Shown here piece by piece: positions 1 to 7,816 of a DNA stretch of 64,000 bases (positions within the stretch are counted from its first letter, which is position 1; each line of letters opens with the position of its first letter). The translations under genes and the position numbers were made by a program. The DNA lies in NCBI RefSeq assembly GCF_018614615.1, contig NZ_JAGGOK010000024.1:1-64000 (forward strand). The letters are read 5' to 3'. This DNA is from Streptomyces sp. ISL-100 (lineage in GTDB: Bacteria; Actinomycetota; Actinomycetes; Streptomycetales; Streptomycetaceae). Below the pieces are notes generated by a model. It made no database searches. It was given only the letters and a program-made list of their open reading frames with translations, and was not told the DNA's origin.

Positions 1-88
1 GTACCGGATGGGCCTCGCGCTCACCCCGGCTGCCGGGAGGGCAGTCGTCAGGCGCGCGAAGCGCGTCAAGCCCGCTGCCGCAAGGTAA
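1..88 (+). CDS. C-terminal end of a probable TnpB-type transposon protein (partial)
   Basis: A reading frame enters from the left edge (first full codon at base 2) and stops at TAA 86-88. It encodes a short basic tail rich in Arg, Lys and Ala (ending RAKRVKPAAAR). No domain can be seen in 28 residues. The call rests on what follows: a GC hairpin and the AGCACTTCAA-type end at 97-125, the usual layout at the right end of IS200/IS605-family elements carrying TnpB (an RNA-guided endonuclease). The body of the gene lies outside the window, so identity is an inference. Confidence 0.45.
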   Translation, partial: YRMGLALTPAAGRAVVRRAKRVKPAAAR

Positions 89-125
89 GCAGGAATCTCC
101 CGGCTTCAGCCGGGAGAGCACTTCA
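89..125 (+). mobile_element. Right end of an IS200/IS605-type element, probable omega-RNA 3' end
   Basis: Eight bases after the stop of the partial upstream frame there is a perfect 9-bp hairpin (CTCCCGGCT, 2-nt loop, AGCCGGGAG, 97-116) followed by AGCACTTCAA. Such subterminal hairpins with a TTCAA-like end are typical of the right end of IS200/IS605 elements. In TnpB elements this is also the 3' end of the guide-RNA scaffold, so the flanking sequence from about 126 would act as guide. Only the end is in the window. Confidence 0.5.
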
Positions 126-199
126 ATCCTGCGAAATACTGACCGAGCTGCGGCAATGGACGCTGGTGAAAGAAATCTTCAGGGTGAGGAAAGCGCGCA

Positions 200-694
200 A
201 TGAGTTCTGACGTGCACGGAAACGGAAGAGCGGATGACGGGCGCACGCCGGAGGCGAGTGGTGTGGACCACGAATTCCTCGCGCTGGAACGAGAATTGGC
301 GCTCTTTCTGCGCCGGGCCCGCGCGTCCTCCGGCGACATGGCCCGCGAAGTCCACCCCGATCTGGAGCCGGCGGCGTACGGGCTGCTCGTACGGCTCGAC
401 GAGGTGGACAGGCAGCGGGCCACGGAACTGGCCGCGTGGTTCGGTGTGGGCAAGGCGACGATGAGCCGGCAGCTGCGGGCCCTGGAAAGCCTCGGCCTCG
501 TCACGCGCGAGCCGGACCCGGCTGACGGCCGGGCTTCGCTGGTCGCGCTCACCGACGAGGGGCGGGCTCGCTTCCGGCGGGTACGGGACGCGCGGCGCGC
601 CCGGTACGTACGCAAGCTGGCCGGCTGGGACCGGGCGGAGGTGGCGGAACTGGCGCGGCTGCTGCACCAGTTGAATGAGCGGGCGGAGGGGTAG
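200..694 (+). CDS. MarR family transcriptional regulator
   Basis: A 164-residue protein of normal MarR length. A winged helix-turn-helix spans about residues 70-125: the recognition region reads ATELAAWFGVGKATMSRQL and the wing contains EPDPADGRAS, the usual D-x-R-x-G wing signature of the family. Start is ATG 200, preceded by GTGAGGAAAG as a ribosome site. MarR dimers bind palindromic operators and commonly lose binding on contact with small phenolic or oxidant ligands. No obvious target gene is adjacent: upstream is the end of a transposon and downstream a repeat and a convergent gene, so the regulon is unknown. Confidence 0.85.
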   Translation: MSSDVHGNGRADDGRTPEASGVDHEFLALERELALFLRRARASSGDMAREVHPDLEPAAYGLLVRLDEVDRQRATELAAWFGVGKATMSRQLRALESLGLVTREPDPADGRASLVALTDEGRARFRRVRDARRARYVRKLAGWDRAEVAELARLLHQLNERAEG

Positions 695-728
695 CGGGCT
701 GAGGGTGCGGGTGGCCGCCGCGCGGGGC

Positions 729-837
729 CTTTCCCTACCCGCCCCTTCCCAGTCCTCAAGCGCCGGACGGGCTGAAGTCGCCGGGGCTAGCGGGGGCTCC
801 GCCCCAGACCCCGCTCCTCATACGCCGGAGGGGCTGG
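729..837. repeat. Streptomyces intergenic repeat element, copy A
   Basis: GC-rich repeat between two convergent genes. It contains TTTCCCTACCCGCCCCTTCC, then TCCTCAAGCGCCGGACGGGC, then a palindromic GGGGCTCCGCCCC block and a second CTCATACGCCGGAGGGGCTG. The combination (C-rich start, GGGGCTCCGCCCC core, CGCCGGACGGGCTGA end) is a common dispersed non-coding repeat of Streptomyces intergenic regions. A related copy lies inside a coding sequence at 11807-11910. Confidence 0.6.
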
Positions 838-876
838 ATGGTGCCGGACGGGCCGAGAAGGCGCCCAGGGCCTCCC

Positions 877-1659
877 TCACACCTCCGCGAAAATCACCGC
901 CGCGTCATCATGCCGCTTCCAGCGGCGCACCAGCGGTGTAGTCGTCTCCTCGTGCTCCAGCGCCCGCACGCGGTCGATCAGGCCCTGCGCGCCCTCCTTG
1001 CGCAGTACGCCCACGCACTCCGCCCAGTCCCCCGCGCCGAACATGTCCACCCACCGCGTCACCCCGTCGCTCAGTGCCGCCAGCGCCCGCACCTCCGCCC
1101 GGGCGGTCACTCCCGTCACCGCCCGCGCCGCCACCGCCGGATCCGCGGCGGCCGTGAAGAAGCCGCCCTCGGTGTTGCGCAGGGCGTCGGTCGCGGCGAG
1201 CGAGGAGAGCACCTCCGGGGGGACGAGGTCCAGGCGGTCGTCGAGCACCGCGCGCACCGTGCCGTCCGGGGACTCCAGCAGCAGTGCCGAGTCCGACAGC
1301 ACCAGGTGTTCGATCTCGTCCGCGCCCCAGCGTGCCAGGACCACCGTCGCCTGGGGCGTACGCACGTGAGAAAGGTCACATGTGTCGCGGTGGGCGTCGG
1401 CGGTGCGGCGAATTGCCTCCGCCAGGACCTCGGCAAGGGTCAAATCCGGCCGTGAAGCGGACAATTCGATCAGCGTGCCACCGAGCCCCGCCGTGAACCA
1501 GGGCACTGAATGGCGGCACCCGTAGTCGCCCGTCGGAGGCGTCACGCCGTCCAGCAGAACGAGCGCCCCGCCCTGGCCGGCGGCAGGCAGAGCGACAGAC
1601 GCCCAGTCCTCGTTGGGGCGTTCGGGATCGCCGGGGGCCGTGGCCAGTTCGAAGCGCAT
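877..1659 (-). CDS. PP2C-like serine/threonine phosphatase domain protein
   Basis: 260 residues from ATG 1659. The reading frame is open farther upstream, but MRFELATAPGDPERPNEDW is the first stretch that looks like the family. PP2C signatures are visible in order: NEDW near residue 17, a metal-binding LLDGVTPP near 36, LSDGVTR near 195 and a C-terminal RHDDAAVI near 250. These Asp/Gly motifs bind the two catalytic metal ions of PPM phosphatases. It probably dephosphorylates Ser/Thr of a cytoplasmic protein. It is a stand-alone gene, divergent from the cvn operon across 390 bp; its partner kinase is unknown. Confidence 0.7.
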   Translation of the reverse strand: MRFELATAPGDPERPNEDWASVALPAAGQGGALVLLDGVTPPTGDYGCRHSVPWFTAGLGGTLIELSASRPDLTLAEVLAEAIRRTADAHRDTCDLSHVRTPQATVVLARWGADEIEHLVLSDSALLLESPDGTVRAVLDDRLDLVPPEVLSSLAATDALRNTEGGFFTAAADPAVAARAVTGVTARAEVRALAALSDGVTRWVDMFGAGDWAECVGVLRKEGAQGLIDRVRALEHEETTTPLVRRWKRHDDAAVIFAEV

Positions 1660-2049
1660 GCGGCCAAGTCTGCCTGAGGGCGCGGCAAGGGCACCGGGTC
1701 CCGGCCGATGGCTTCCCCGCGGCGCCCAATTGGCCCGTACCAGCAGGTCGTAGACGGGTTTATGGGCGGAATGACACACTCCGCGAAGCTGCGGGGGCGC
1801 ATCCTGCCAAAGGCCGGGCGGAACTTCCAACCGGCGCTCCGTACGTCCGCGAGAAGAATGAGATCGGGAGTTGTTCGCCAACTCCTGAGTGATGTTCACT
1901 CGTTCGGGTGGCGGAGCGCGTGCTGCGCGCCTTCTTCCCAAAAGCACTGGAATGGTCTGAAGCCATTCGAGCCGTTACTGGGGTGGTGCGGGGCGCTCTT
2001 GAGTGACCGGTCGTCACCTCGGCCACGTGAGCAGACGAGTCAAGCAAGA
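1660..2049. other. Divergent intergenic region between phosphatase gene and cvn operon
   Basis: 390 bp without a convincing gene. It is somewhat less GC-rich than its flanks (for example TTCGGGTGGCGG and GAATGGTCTGAAGCC stretches), as expected of a divergent promoter region. The frame of cvnA is open through it, but the sequence does not code for anything like CvnA until ATG 2050. No promoter hexamer pair can be assigned with confidence. Confidence 0.5.
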
Positions 2050-4827
2050 ATGCGAGCACCGGTGCAGAAAAAGCGGCCTCGGGGCGATAGCGGTAATGGC
2101 GAGCGGACCGAACGCACCGTACGGGTACGCAGTCGGCTGGTCGCCGGCGTGGCCGTCGTCGGCGTCACCGTCCTCGCCGCCGGTACGCCCGCCATCCTCA
2201 GCGCCTCCTCCGAACTCTCCGAATCCCAGCGCCTGGTCACTCTCGCCGAGCTGAACCGGCAGGCAGTCACGCTCGCCCACTCCCTCGCTGACGAACGCGA
2301 CGACGTCACCGCGTACATCGCGGCCGGACGCGGCGGCGAAGGCACAGGTGGCGAAGCCGACGGCAAGGGCGCCGCGGGGCTCTCACAGAGCCGCAGCGCC
2401 CGCGTCGACCGCCAGATGGACGAGATCGAGCTCGCAGCCCCCGCCGGCCTGCGCCGCGACCTGGCCAGGATTCCCGGCATCCGCAGGGACGCCCTGAGCG
2501 GCGAAGGCACCGCCCTGGAGGCACACAAGGCGTACAGCGGGGCGATCGAGAAGCTCCAGGACCTCGCCGACGAGCTCGCCGACAAGACGCCCCCGCGCGC
2601 CGCCGAGGCCACCCGCGCGCCCGCCGCGCTCGGCCAGGCCGTCGAGCAGGCCGCAGCCACCCGCGGACTGCTGCTCGCCGCGCTGTCCGTGCCGCGCGAG
2701 AACACCGGCAACCGCATCGACCCCATCACGGGACTCCTCGTCCCCGCCGAGGAAGATCCGAACTCCGAGAGCGTCCGGACCCGCAACGCCCTCAGCGCCG
2801 CGGCCCAGCAGTCGCGCGTACGCGAACTCGCCGCGCTCGCGGACTTCGACCAGGCGGCCGGGCACGCCGCCCGCGAGTCCCTCAAGACCACCGTCACGGG
2901 ACCCGACGTCAAGACGGCCGAGCAGTTCCTCACGAGCCTCACCGACCAGCCCCAGCTCTCCGACGCCGAGCTCAGCACCGACCGCGCCAAGGCCGAGGCC
3001 GCACTGTCGGCCCGTATCAACCTGATGCGCGGCGTCGAGTCGTCCATCGGCTCGGCTCAGGTCGCCCGCCTCTCCCAGCTGCGCGACGACGACGTCACCG
3101 CGCTGGAGATCCGGATCGCGATGGCCGGCGCCTGCCTGCTGTTCGCCGTCGGCGTCAGCACCGCAGTCGCCCGTACGCTCACCCGCCCGCTGGCCGTGCT
3201 GCGCCTCGGCGCGGCGAGGCTGGCCGCCGAACCGGAGGCGCAGGCCGGAGACGAGGCCGTCGAGCCGGTCCGCTTCACCGGCCGCAACGACGAGTTCGCC
3301 CAGGTCGTACGGTCCCTGAACACGCTGCACGGCCGGCTCGCCGAGGTCGGCGCCCGCGCGGAGAAGCTCGCCGGTGACCGTACGCACCTGATCGGCCAGC
3401 GCGAGACCCTCGCCACCCAGCGCGCCGAACTCCAGGAGCAGGTCGCCGAGGCCGCCGCGCAGCTCGAGCGCATGCGCCACACGGTCAACTCCACCTTCGT
3501 CAACCTCTCGATGCGTACGCTCGGCGTCGTCGAGCGCCAGCTCAGCGTCATCGAGACCCTGGAAGAGCGCGAGCAGGACCCGGAGCGCCTCGCGACCCTC
3601 TTCAAGCTCGACCACATGGCGACCGTCATGCGCCGCCACGGCGAGAACCTGCTGGTCCTGGCCGGTACGGAGCACGGGCAGGGGCAGCAGGCCCCGGTGC
3701 CGCTCGTCGACGTACTGCGCGCTGCCGTCAGTGAGATCGAGCGGTACGAGCGGGTGGCCATCCAGTCGATCCCGCCGCACGCCCAGGTCGCCGGCTTCGC
3801 CGCCAACGACCTCAGCCACCTCCTCGCCGAACTCCTGGAGAACGCCACCTCGTTCTCCCCGCCGGACGCCAAGGTCGAGCTCTCCGGCTGGCTGCTGGAG
3901 AGCGGCGAGGTCATGCTCTCCGTCCAGGACGAGGGCATCGGCGTGCCGCCGGACCGGCTCACCGACCTGAACGCGCGGCTCGCCGCTCCGGGTTCGTACG
4001 AGCCGGGCGACGGCATCGACGGCGGCATCGGCCTGCACGTGGCCGCGCTGCTGGCGGCACGGCACGGCGTACGGGTGACGCTGCGGGAGCAGAAGCAGGG
4101 CGGCATCGCCGCTGTCGTCGTACTGCCTGACGCACTGCTGCCGTCCGCGCCGCCGATGGCCGCGCCGCCAGTGGTGCCGATGGCCGGGGACGCCCCCACG
4201 CTGAACCTCCCCGGGTCGGTCGCGGAGGCCAACTCCAACGCGCTGCCGGGGCGCTCCGATGCGCTTCCGGTGGTCGACCCGCTGGTGGTGGCGGCAGAGC
4301 GGACGATCCGCGAGGACGCGGAGAACTCGGAACAGCCGGAACAGGGCGCGGAGAACTCGGAGCTCGATACGCCCGCACCCGGCCCGTACGACATCGGCCC
4401 CGACACGCACGAGCGCGCCGCCGACGGGAACGCCGACACCCCGGCCCCTGTCGACGAAGAGACCTGGACCATGCGGCTGCCCCAGCAGGCCACCGCGCCC
4501 CAGAACGAGATGGACGCGCAGACGGCGGAAGCCGACGACGCCCCCGCCCCGACAAAGGTCGAGCCGGTCACCGACAAGGGACTGCCCAAGCGCACCCCCA
4601 AGGTCGTGCAGTCCGGCCCCGCAGAGCCCAAGGAGCGCTCCGGCAGCGTCGACGCGGATGCCCTGCGGCGTCGGCTCGGCGGCTTTCACCAGGGCTCGAT
4701 CAAGGGCCGCCGCGACGTCGAGGCAGAGATAGCCAACACCGGAACAGAGACAGAGACGAAAACAGAGACAGAAAAAGAGACCGATACCGATTCCAAGGGG
4801 GACACAGTTGAGGAGGCACGCAGTTGA
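2050..4827 (+). CDS. cvnA: Conservon histidine-kinase-like sensor, CvnA family
   Basis: 925 residues from ATG 2050 (the frame is open farther upstream). Layout: cytoplasmic N-terminus, first membrane helix about 30-52, a long extracytoplasmic sensor region of the nitrate/nitrite-sensor type, second membrane helix about 357-375, HAMP-like linker, a helical segment with DHMATVMRRHGENLLVLAG, then an ATPase domain about 577-700 with N-box LLAELLENATSFSPP and G-boxes DEGIGV and GGIGLHVA. The C-terminal 220 residues are a disordered acidic Pro/Ala/Glu-rich tail. CvnA proteins head four-gene conservon operons and work with the Roadblock, DUF742 and GTPase partners as a membrane-associated signalling complex. 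It overlaps the next gene by 4 bases. Confidence 0.9.
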   Translation: MRAPVQKKRPRGDSGNGERTERTVRVRSRLVAGVAVVGVTVLAAGTPAILSASSELSESQRLVTLAELNRQAVTLAHSLADERDDVTAYIAAGRGGEGTGGEADGKGAAGLSQSRSARVDRQMDEIELAAPAGLRRDLARIPGIRRDALSGEGTALEAHKAYSGAIEKLQDLADELADKTPPRAAEATRAPAALGQAVEQAAATRGLLLAALSVPRENTGNRIDPITGLLVPAEEDPNSESVRTRNALSAAAQQSRVRELAALADFDQAAGHAARESLKTTVTGPDVKTAEQFLTSLTDQPQLSDAELSTDRAKAEAALSARINLMRGVESSIGSAQVARLSQLRDDDVTALEIRIAMAGACLLFAVGVSTAVARTLTRPLAVLRLGAARLAAEPEAQAGDEAVEPVRFTGRNDEFAQVVRSLNTLHGRLAEVGARAEKLAGDRTHLIGQRETLATQRAELQEQVAEAAAQLERMRHTVNSTFVNLSMRTLGVVERQLSVIETLEEREQDPERLATLFKLDHMATVMRRHGENLLVLAGTEHGQGQQAPVPLVDVLRAAVSEIERYERVAIQSIPPHAQVAGFAANDLSHLLAELLENATSFSPPDAKVELSGWLLESGEVMLSVQDEGIGVPPDRLTDLNARLAAPGSYEPGDGIDGGIGLHVAALLAARHGVRVTLREQKQGGIAAVVVLPDALLPSAPPMAAPPVVPMAGDAPTLNLPGSVAEANSNALPGRSDALPVVDPLVVAAERTIREDAENSEQPEQGAENSELDTPAPGPYDIGPDTHERAADGNADTPAPVDEETWTMRLPQQATAPQNEMDAQTAEADDAPAPTKVEPVTDKGLPKRTPKVVQSGPAEPKERSGSVDADALRRRLGGFHQGSIKGRRDVEAEIANTGTETETKTETEKETDTDSKGDTVEEARS

Positions 4828-5309
4828 CTGCGTCCAGCACGTTCGGGCTGAGTAGTGAAGCCCGTAATCTCCATTGGCTGTTGAGCAACCTCGTCGACGA
4901 GGTACCGGGTCTTCTCTCGGTCGCCGTCGTGTCGTCCGACGGGCTGCTCCTCCTGTCCTCCGACCCGGAGCAGAACGTCGGACCGACCGCCCCCGCCGTC
5001 CGCCAGGACGGCCCGAAGGGTTCGAGCGCCGACCTGGCGACCATCGTCTCCGGCCTCGCCAGCCTCACCCAGGGCGCGGCGAAGCTGATGGACGGCGGCG
5101 ACGTCAAGCAGACGATGATCGCAATGGAGTCGGGCAGCGTCTTCGTCATGGCGATCAGCGACGGCTCGCTGCTCGGCGTGCACGGCTCGCCGGACTGCGA
5201 CATGAGCGTCGTGGCGTACCACATGGCGCTCTTCGTCGGCCGCGCCGGCCACGTCCTCACCCCCGAACTCCGCAGTGAGCTGCGCAAATCGTTGGAGAGC
5301 GCCCTGTGA
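4824..5309 (+). CDS. cvnB: Conservon Roadblock/LC7 protein, CvnB family
   Basis: 161 residues. The start is a TTG at 4824 overlapping the cvnA stop (TTGA), with GAGGAGG at about 4810-4816 as a strong ribosome site, which decides this unusual start. The first 120 residues form a Roadblock/LC7 domain (LLSNLVDEVPGLLSVAVVSS, SGSVFVMAISDGSLLGV). Such proteins dimerise and serve as co-regulators of small Ras-like GTPases, matching the GTPase encoded two genes downstream. The end of the gene overlaps cvnC by GTGA, so the operon is translationally coupled. Confidence 0.9.
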   Translation: MTASSTFGLSSEARNLHWLLSNLVDEVPGLLSVAVVSSDGLLLLSSDPEQNVGPTAPAVRQDGPKGSSADLATIVSGLASLTQGAAKLMDGGDVKQTMIAMESGSVFVMAISDGSLLGVHGSPDCDMSVVAYHMALFVGRAGHVLTPELRSELRKSLESAL

Positions 5310-5713
5310 CGCCGTCCACCACCGCCAAACTTCCGGTACGGGGCGACGGCCGCAGGCCCGCCCGCGTACGCCCGTACTCGCTCACCGGCGGTCGCACCCG
5401 CTTCACGCACGTCCTGCTCGTCGAGACGTTCGTCGCGGCGATCGAAGCGTCCGAGGAGCGGCGCGAGCTGACCAACGGCGGCCTCCAGACGCGCGTCATG
5501 CCGGAGATGCGGGCGATCGTCGAGCTGTGCCGCCGCATGCGTACGGTCGCGGAGATCTCCGCACTGCTGAAGATGCCGCTGGGCGTCGTCCGCGTGCTGC
5601 TCAGCGACTTGGCCGACCAGGGAAAGATCCGTGTGTACGGGACCGGGCACGCGCCCGGCCAGCCGAACCGCGCGCTGCTCGAAAGGGTGCTGAGTGGACT
5701 CCGCCGTCTCTGA
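5306..5713 (+). CDS. cvnC: Conservon DUF742 protein, CvnC family
   Basis: 135 residues from GTG 5306, overlapping the cvnB stop by 4 bases. It matches the DUF742 family: VRPYSLTGGRTR near the N-terminus and a winged-helix-like C-terminal half (EMRAIVELCRRMRTVAEISALLKMPLGVVRVLLSDLADQG). The role of DUF742 in the conservon complex is not settled; it is invariably encoded between the Roadblock protein and the GTPase and is thought to be part of the same membrane-proximal complex. Confidence 0.9.
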   Translation: MTPSTTAKLPVRGDGRRPARVRPYSLTGGRTRFTHVLLVETFVAAIEASEERRELTNGGLQTRVMPEMRAIVELCRRMRTVAEISALLKMPLGVVRVLLSDLADQGKIRVYGTGHAPGQPNRALLERVLSGLRRL

Positions 5714-6419
5714 AACCGAGACCGGGAACGGGACCGGGACCCAGCCTGAGACCTTCCATGCCCGCGCCACCGGGCACACACCGCCGGTCCCGCCCCAGCC
5801 TCAGGTGCCCCTGTCGACCCTCCCGCCCGAGGCGGACGAGGGCGCCCGGGACTGGCAGACCGACCGCACCCGTGCCCCGATAGCCACCAAGATCGTGGTC
5901 GCGGGCGGCTTCGGCGTCGGCAAGACCACGTTCGTCGGTTCGGTCTCCGAGATCACCCCGCTCAAGACCGAGGCGGTGATGACCACGGCGAGTGAGGAGA
6001 CGGATGATCTCACCGCTACGCCGGACAAGACCCACACCACCGTGGCGATGGACTTCGGCCGTGTCACCCTCGACGACGACCTCGTGCTGTACGTCTTCGG
6101 GACGCCCGGGCAGCAGCGGTTCTGGTTCATGTGGGACGACCTGGTGCGCGGCGCGATCGGCGCGGTCGTCATGGCCGACACGCGCCGGCTGTCCGACTGC
6201 TTCCCGGCGCTCGACTACTTCGAGAGCTGCGGGCTGCCGTACATCGTCGCCGTAAACCACTTCGAGGGAACGGCGGCGTACGAGGCCGAGGACGTCAGGG
6301 AAGCCCTGACCGTGCCGCCGCACGTACCGGTCGTGATCATGGACGCACGCAAGCGGATCACGGTGGTCGAGTCGCTGCTCGCCCTCGTCGGCCACGCGCT
6401 CGCTGTCACGCCCGAATAG
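5694..6419 (+). CDS. cvnD: Conservon small GTPase, CvnD family
   Basis: 241 residues from GTG 5694, which overlaps cvnC by 20 bases. After a Pro-rich N-terminal extension of about 60 residues there is a G1 P-loop GGFGVGKTTF (71-80), a G3-like FGTPGQQRFWF segment and a G4-like AVNHFEG. It belongs to the bacterial MglA-like/conservon GTPases that switch between GTP and GDP forms under control of the Roadblock partner. The N-terminal extension is longer than in many CvnD proteins, which usually start close to the P-loop. Confidence 0.9.
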   Translation: MDSAVSETETGNGTGTQPETFHARATGHTPPVPPQPQVPLSTLPPEADEGARDWQTDRTRAPIATKIVVAGGFGVGKTTFVGSVSEITPLKTEAVMTTASEETDDLTATPDKTHTTVAMDFGRVTLDDDLVLYVFGTPGQQRFWFMWDDLVRGAIGAVVMADTRRLSDCFPALDYFESCGLPYIVAVNHFEGTAAYEAEDVREALTVPPHVPVVIMDARKRITVVESLLALVGHALAVTPE

Positions 6420-6459
6420 TGCCGTACCCCCGAATAGCTACTCAACGGAGAACCCCGCC

Positions 6460-7695
6460 ATGCGGAAGATACTCATAGTCGGAGCCGGCCAGTCCGGTCT
6501 CCAGCTCGCCCTCGGACTCCAGACCCGCGGGTACGAGGTCACCCTGATGTCCAACCGCACGGCGGACGAGATCCGGTCGGGCCGGGTCATGTCGACGCAG
6601 TGCATGTTCCACACCGCCCTCCAGCACGAGCGCGACCTCCAGATCAACTTCTGGGAGTCCCAGGCGCCGAAGATCGAGGGCCTCGGCGTCTCGGTCGCGG
6701 CCCCCGACTCCTCCCGCGCGGTCGACTGGCTCGGAAAGCTCGACGGTTACGCCCAGTCCGTCGACCAGCGCGTGAAGATGGCCGGCTGGATGGAGACGTT
6801 CGCGCAGCGCGGCGGGCAGTTCGTCATCCACGGCGCGGCGGTCTCCGACCTCGACTACTTCTCCCGTACGTACGACCTGGTCATGGTGTCGGCGGGCAAG
6901 GGCGAGCTCGTCTCGATGTTCGGCCGCGACGCGTCCCGTTCGCCGTACGACGCCCCGCAGCGCGCACTGGCTGTGGCGTACGTCCACGGGCTCGGCCCGC
7001 GCCCCGAGCACCCGGAGTCCGAAGCCGTCCGCTGCAACCTGGTGCCGGGGGTCGGCGAGCTGTTCGTCATGCCGACGCTCACCACCTCAGGCCGCGCGGA
7101 CATCCTCTTCTGGGAGGGCGTCCCGGGCGGTCCCGTGGACGCGTTCAAGGGGGTCAAGGACCCCTCCGAGCACCTCTCGCTCACCCTGGAACTGATGGAG
7201 AAGTTCCTGCCGTGGGAGTACGCGCGCGCGACGAAGGTCGAACTGACCGACGCGAACGGCACGCTGGCCGGCCGGTACGCACCGACGGTGCGCAACCCGA
7301 TCGGCCGGCTGCCGGGCGGGGGCCTCGTCCTCGGTGTCGCGGACGTGGTTGTCGCGAACGACCCGATCACGGGCCAGGGCTCCAACTCCGCGTCGAAGTG
7401 CGCGGCGTCGTACCTCTCCTCCATCACGTCCCATGGCGACAAGCCCTTCGACGAGGCGTGGATGCGGTCGACGTTCGACCGCTACTGGGACACGGCGCAG
7501 CACGTCACCAAGTGGACGAACGCGATGCTCGGCGTTCCGCCGGAGCACGTCCTGAACCTGATCGGTGCGGCGGGCGGCCTCCAGCCGGTGGCCGACCGCT
7601 TCGCGAACGGCTTCAACGACCCGGCGGACTTCGAGAACTTCTTCTACGACCCGGAGAAGACGTCGGCGTACCTGGCCTCGGTCGCCGGAGCGTAA
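6460..7695 (+). CDS. Styrene/indole monooxygenase-like FAD-dependent oxygenase
   Basis: 411 residues from ATG 6460, preceded by AACGGAGAAC as ribosome site. The N-terminus is a Rossmann FAD-binding motif (ILIVGAGQSGLQLALGL, residues 4-20). The overall length and the sequence NRTADEIRSGRVMSTQCMF match the StyA branch of flavoprotein monooxygenases, which epoxidise styrene or indole using FADH2 delivered by a separate reductase. No StyB-type reductase gene is adjacent. It lies 40 bp after cvnD and probably belongs to the conservon operon, where some conservons carry a cytochrome P450 instead. The physiological substrate cannot be read from sequence. Confidence 0.8.
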   Translation: MRKILIVGAGQSGLQLALGLQTRGYEVTLMSNRTADEIRSGRVMSTQCMFHTALQHERDLQINFWESQAPKIEGLGVSVAAPDSSRAVDWLGKLDGYAQSVDQRVKMAGWMETFAQRGGQFVIHGAAVSDLDYFSRTYDLVMVSAGKGELVSMFGRDASRSPYDAPQRALAVAYVHGLGPRPEHPESEAVRCNLVPGVGELFVMPTLTTSGRADILFWEGVPGGPVDAFKGVKDPSEHLSLTLELMEKFLPWEYARATKVELTDANGTLAGRYAPTVRNPIGRLPGGGLVLGVADVVVANDPITGQGSNSASKCAASYLSSITSHGDKPFDEAWMRSTFDRYWDTAQHVTKWTNAMLGVPPEHVLNLIGAAGGLQPVADRFANGFNDPADFENFFYDPEKTSAYLASVAGA

Positions 7696-7725
7696 CGGCC
7701 GCCGTCGACGTCAGATCTGGATATC

Positions 7726-7759
7726 GCGGACCCCCAGCCTGAATGGGCTGGGGGTCCGC
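7726..7759. terminator. Bidirectional terminator hairpin
   Basis: A perfect 14-bp stem, GCGGACCCCCAGCC and its complement GGCTGGGGGTCCGC, with a 6-nt loop, lies between the convergent monooxygenase and NlpC/P60 genes. There is no strong T tract, as is common in high-GC actinobacteria. It can serve both genes. Confidence 0.75.
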
Positions 7760-7816
7760 CTCGTCGGATTCCTTCAACGGGAGTCGAGTGGCCCGCCGCA
7801 ACCCACCGGAGAACAG

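Noticed and set aside
2383..4689. Long minus-strand open frame (768 codons) and similar antisense frames opposite cvnA, ku and the phospholipase gene
   Set aside because: Very high GC keeps antisense frames open. The translations are Arg/Ala/Gly-rich, without domains, and the sense frames are well-known families.
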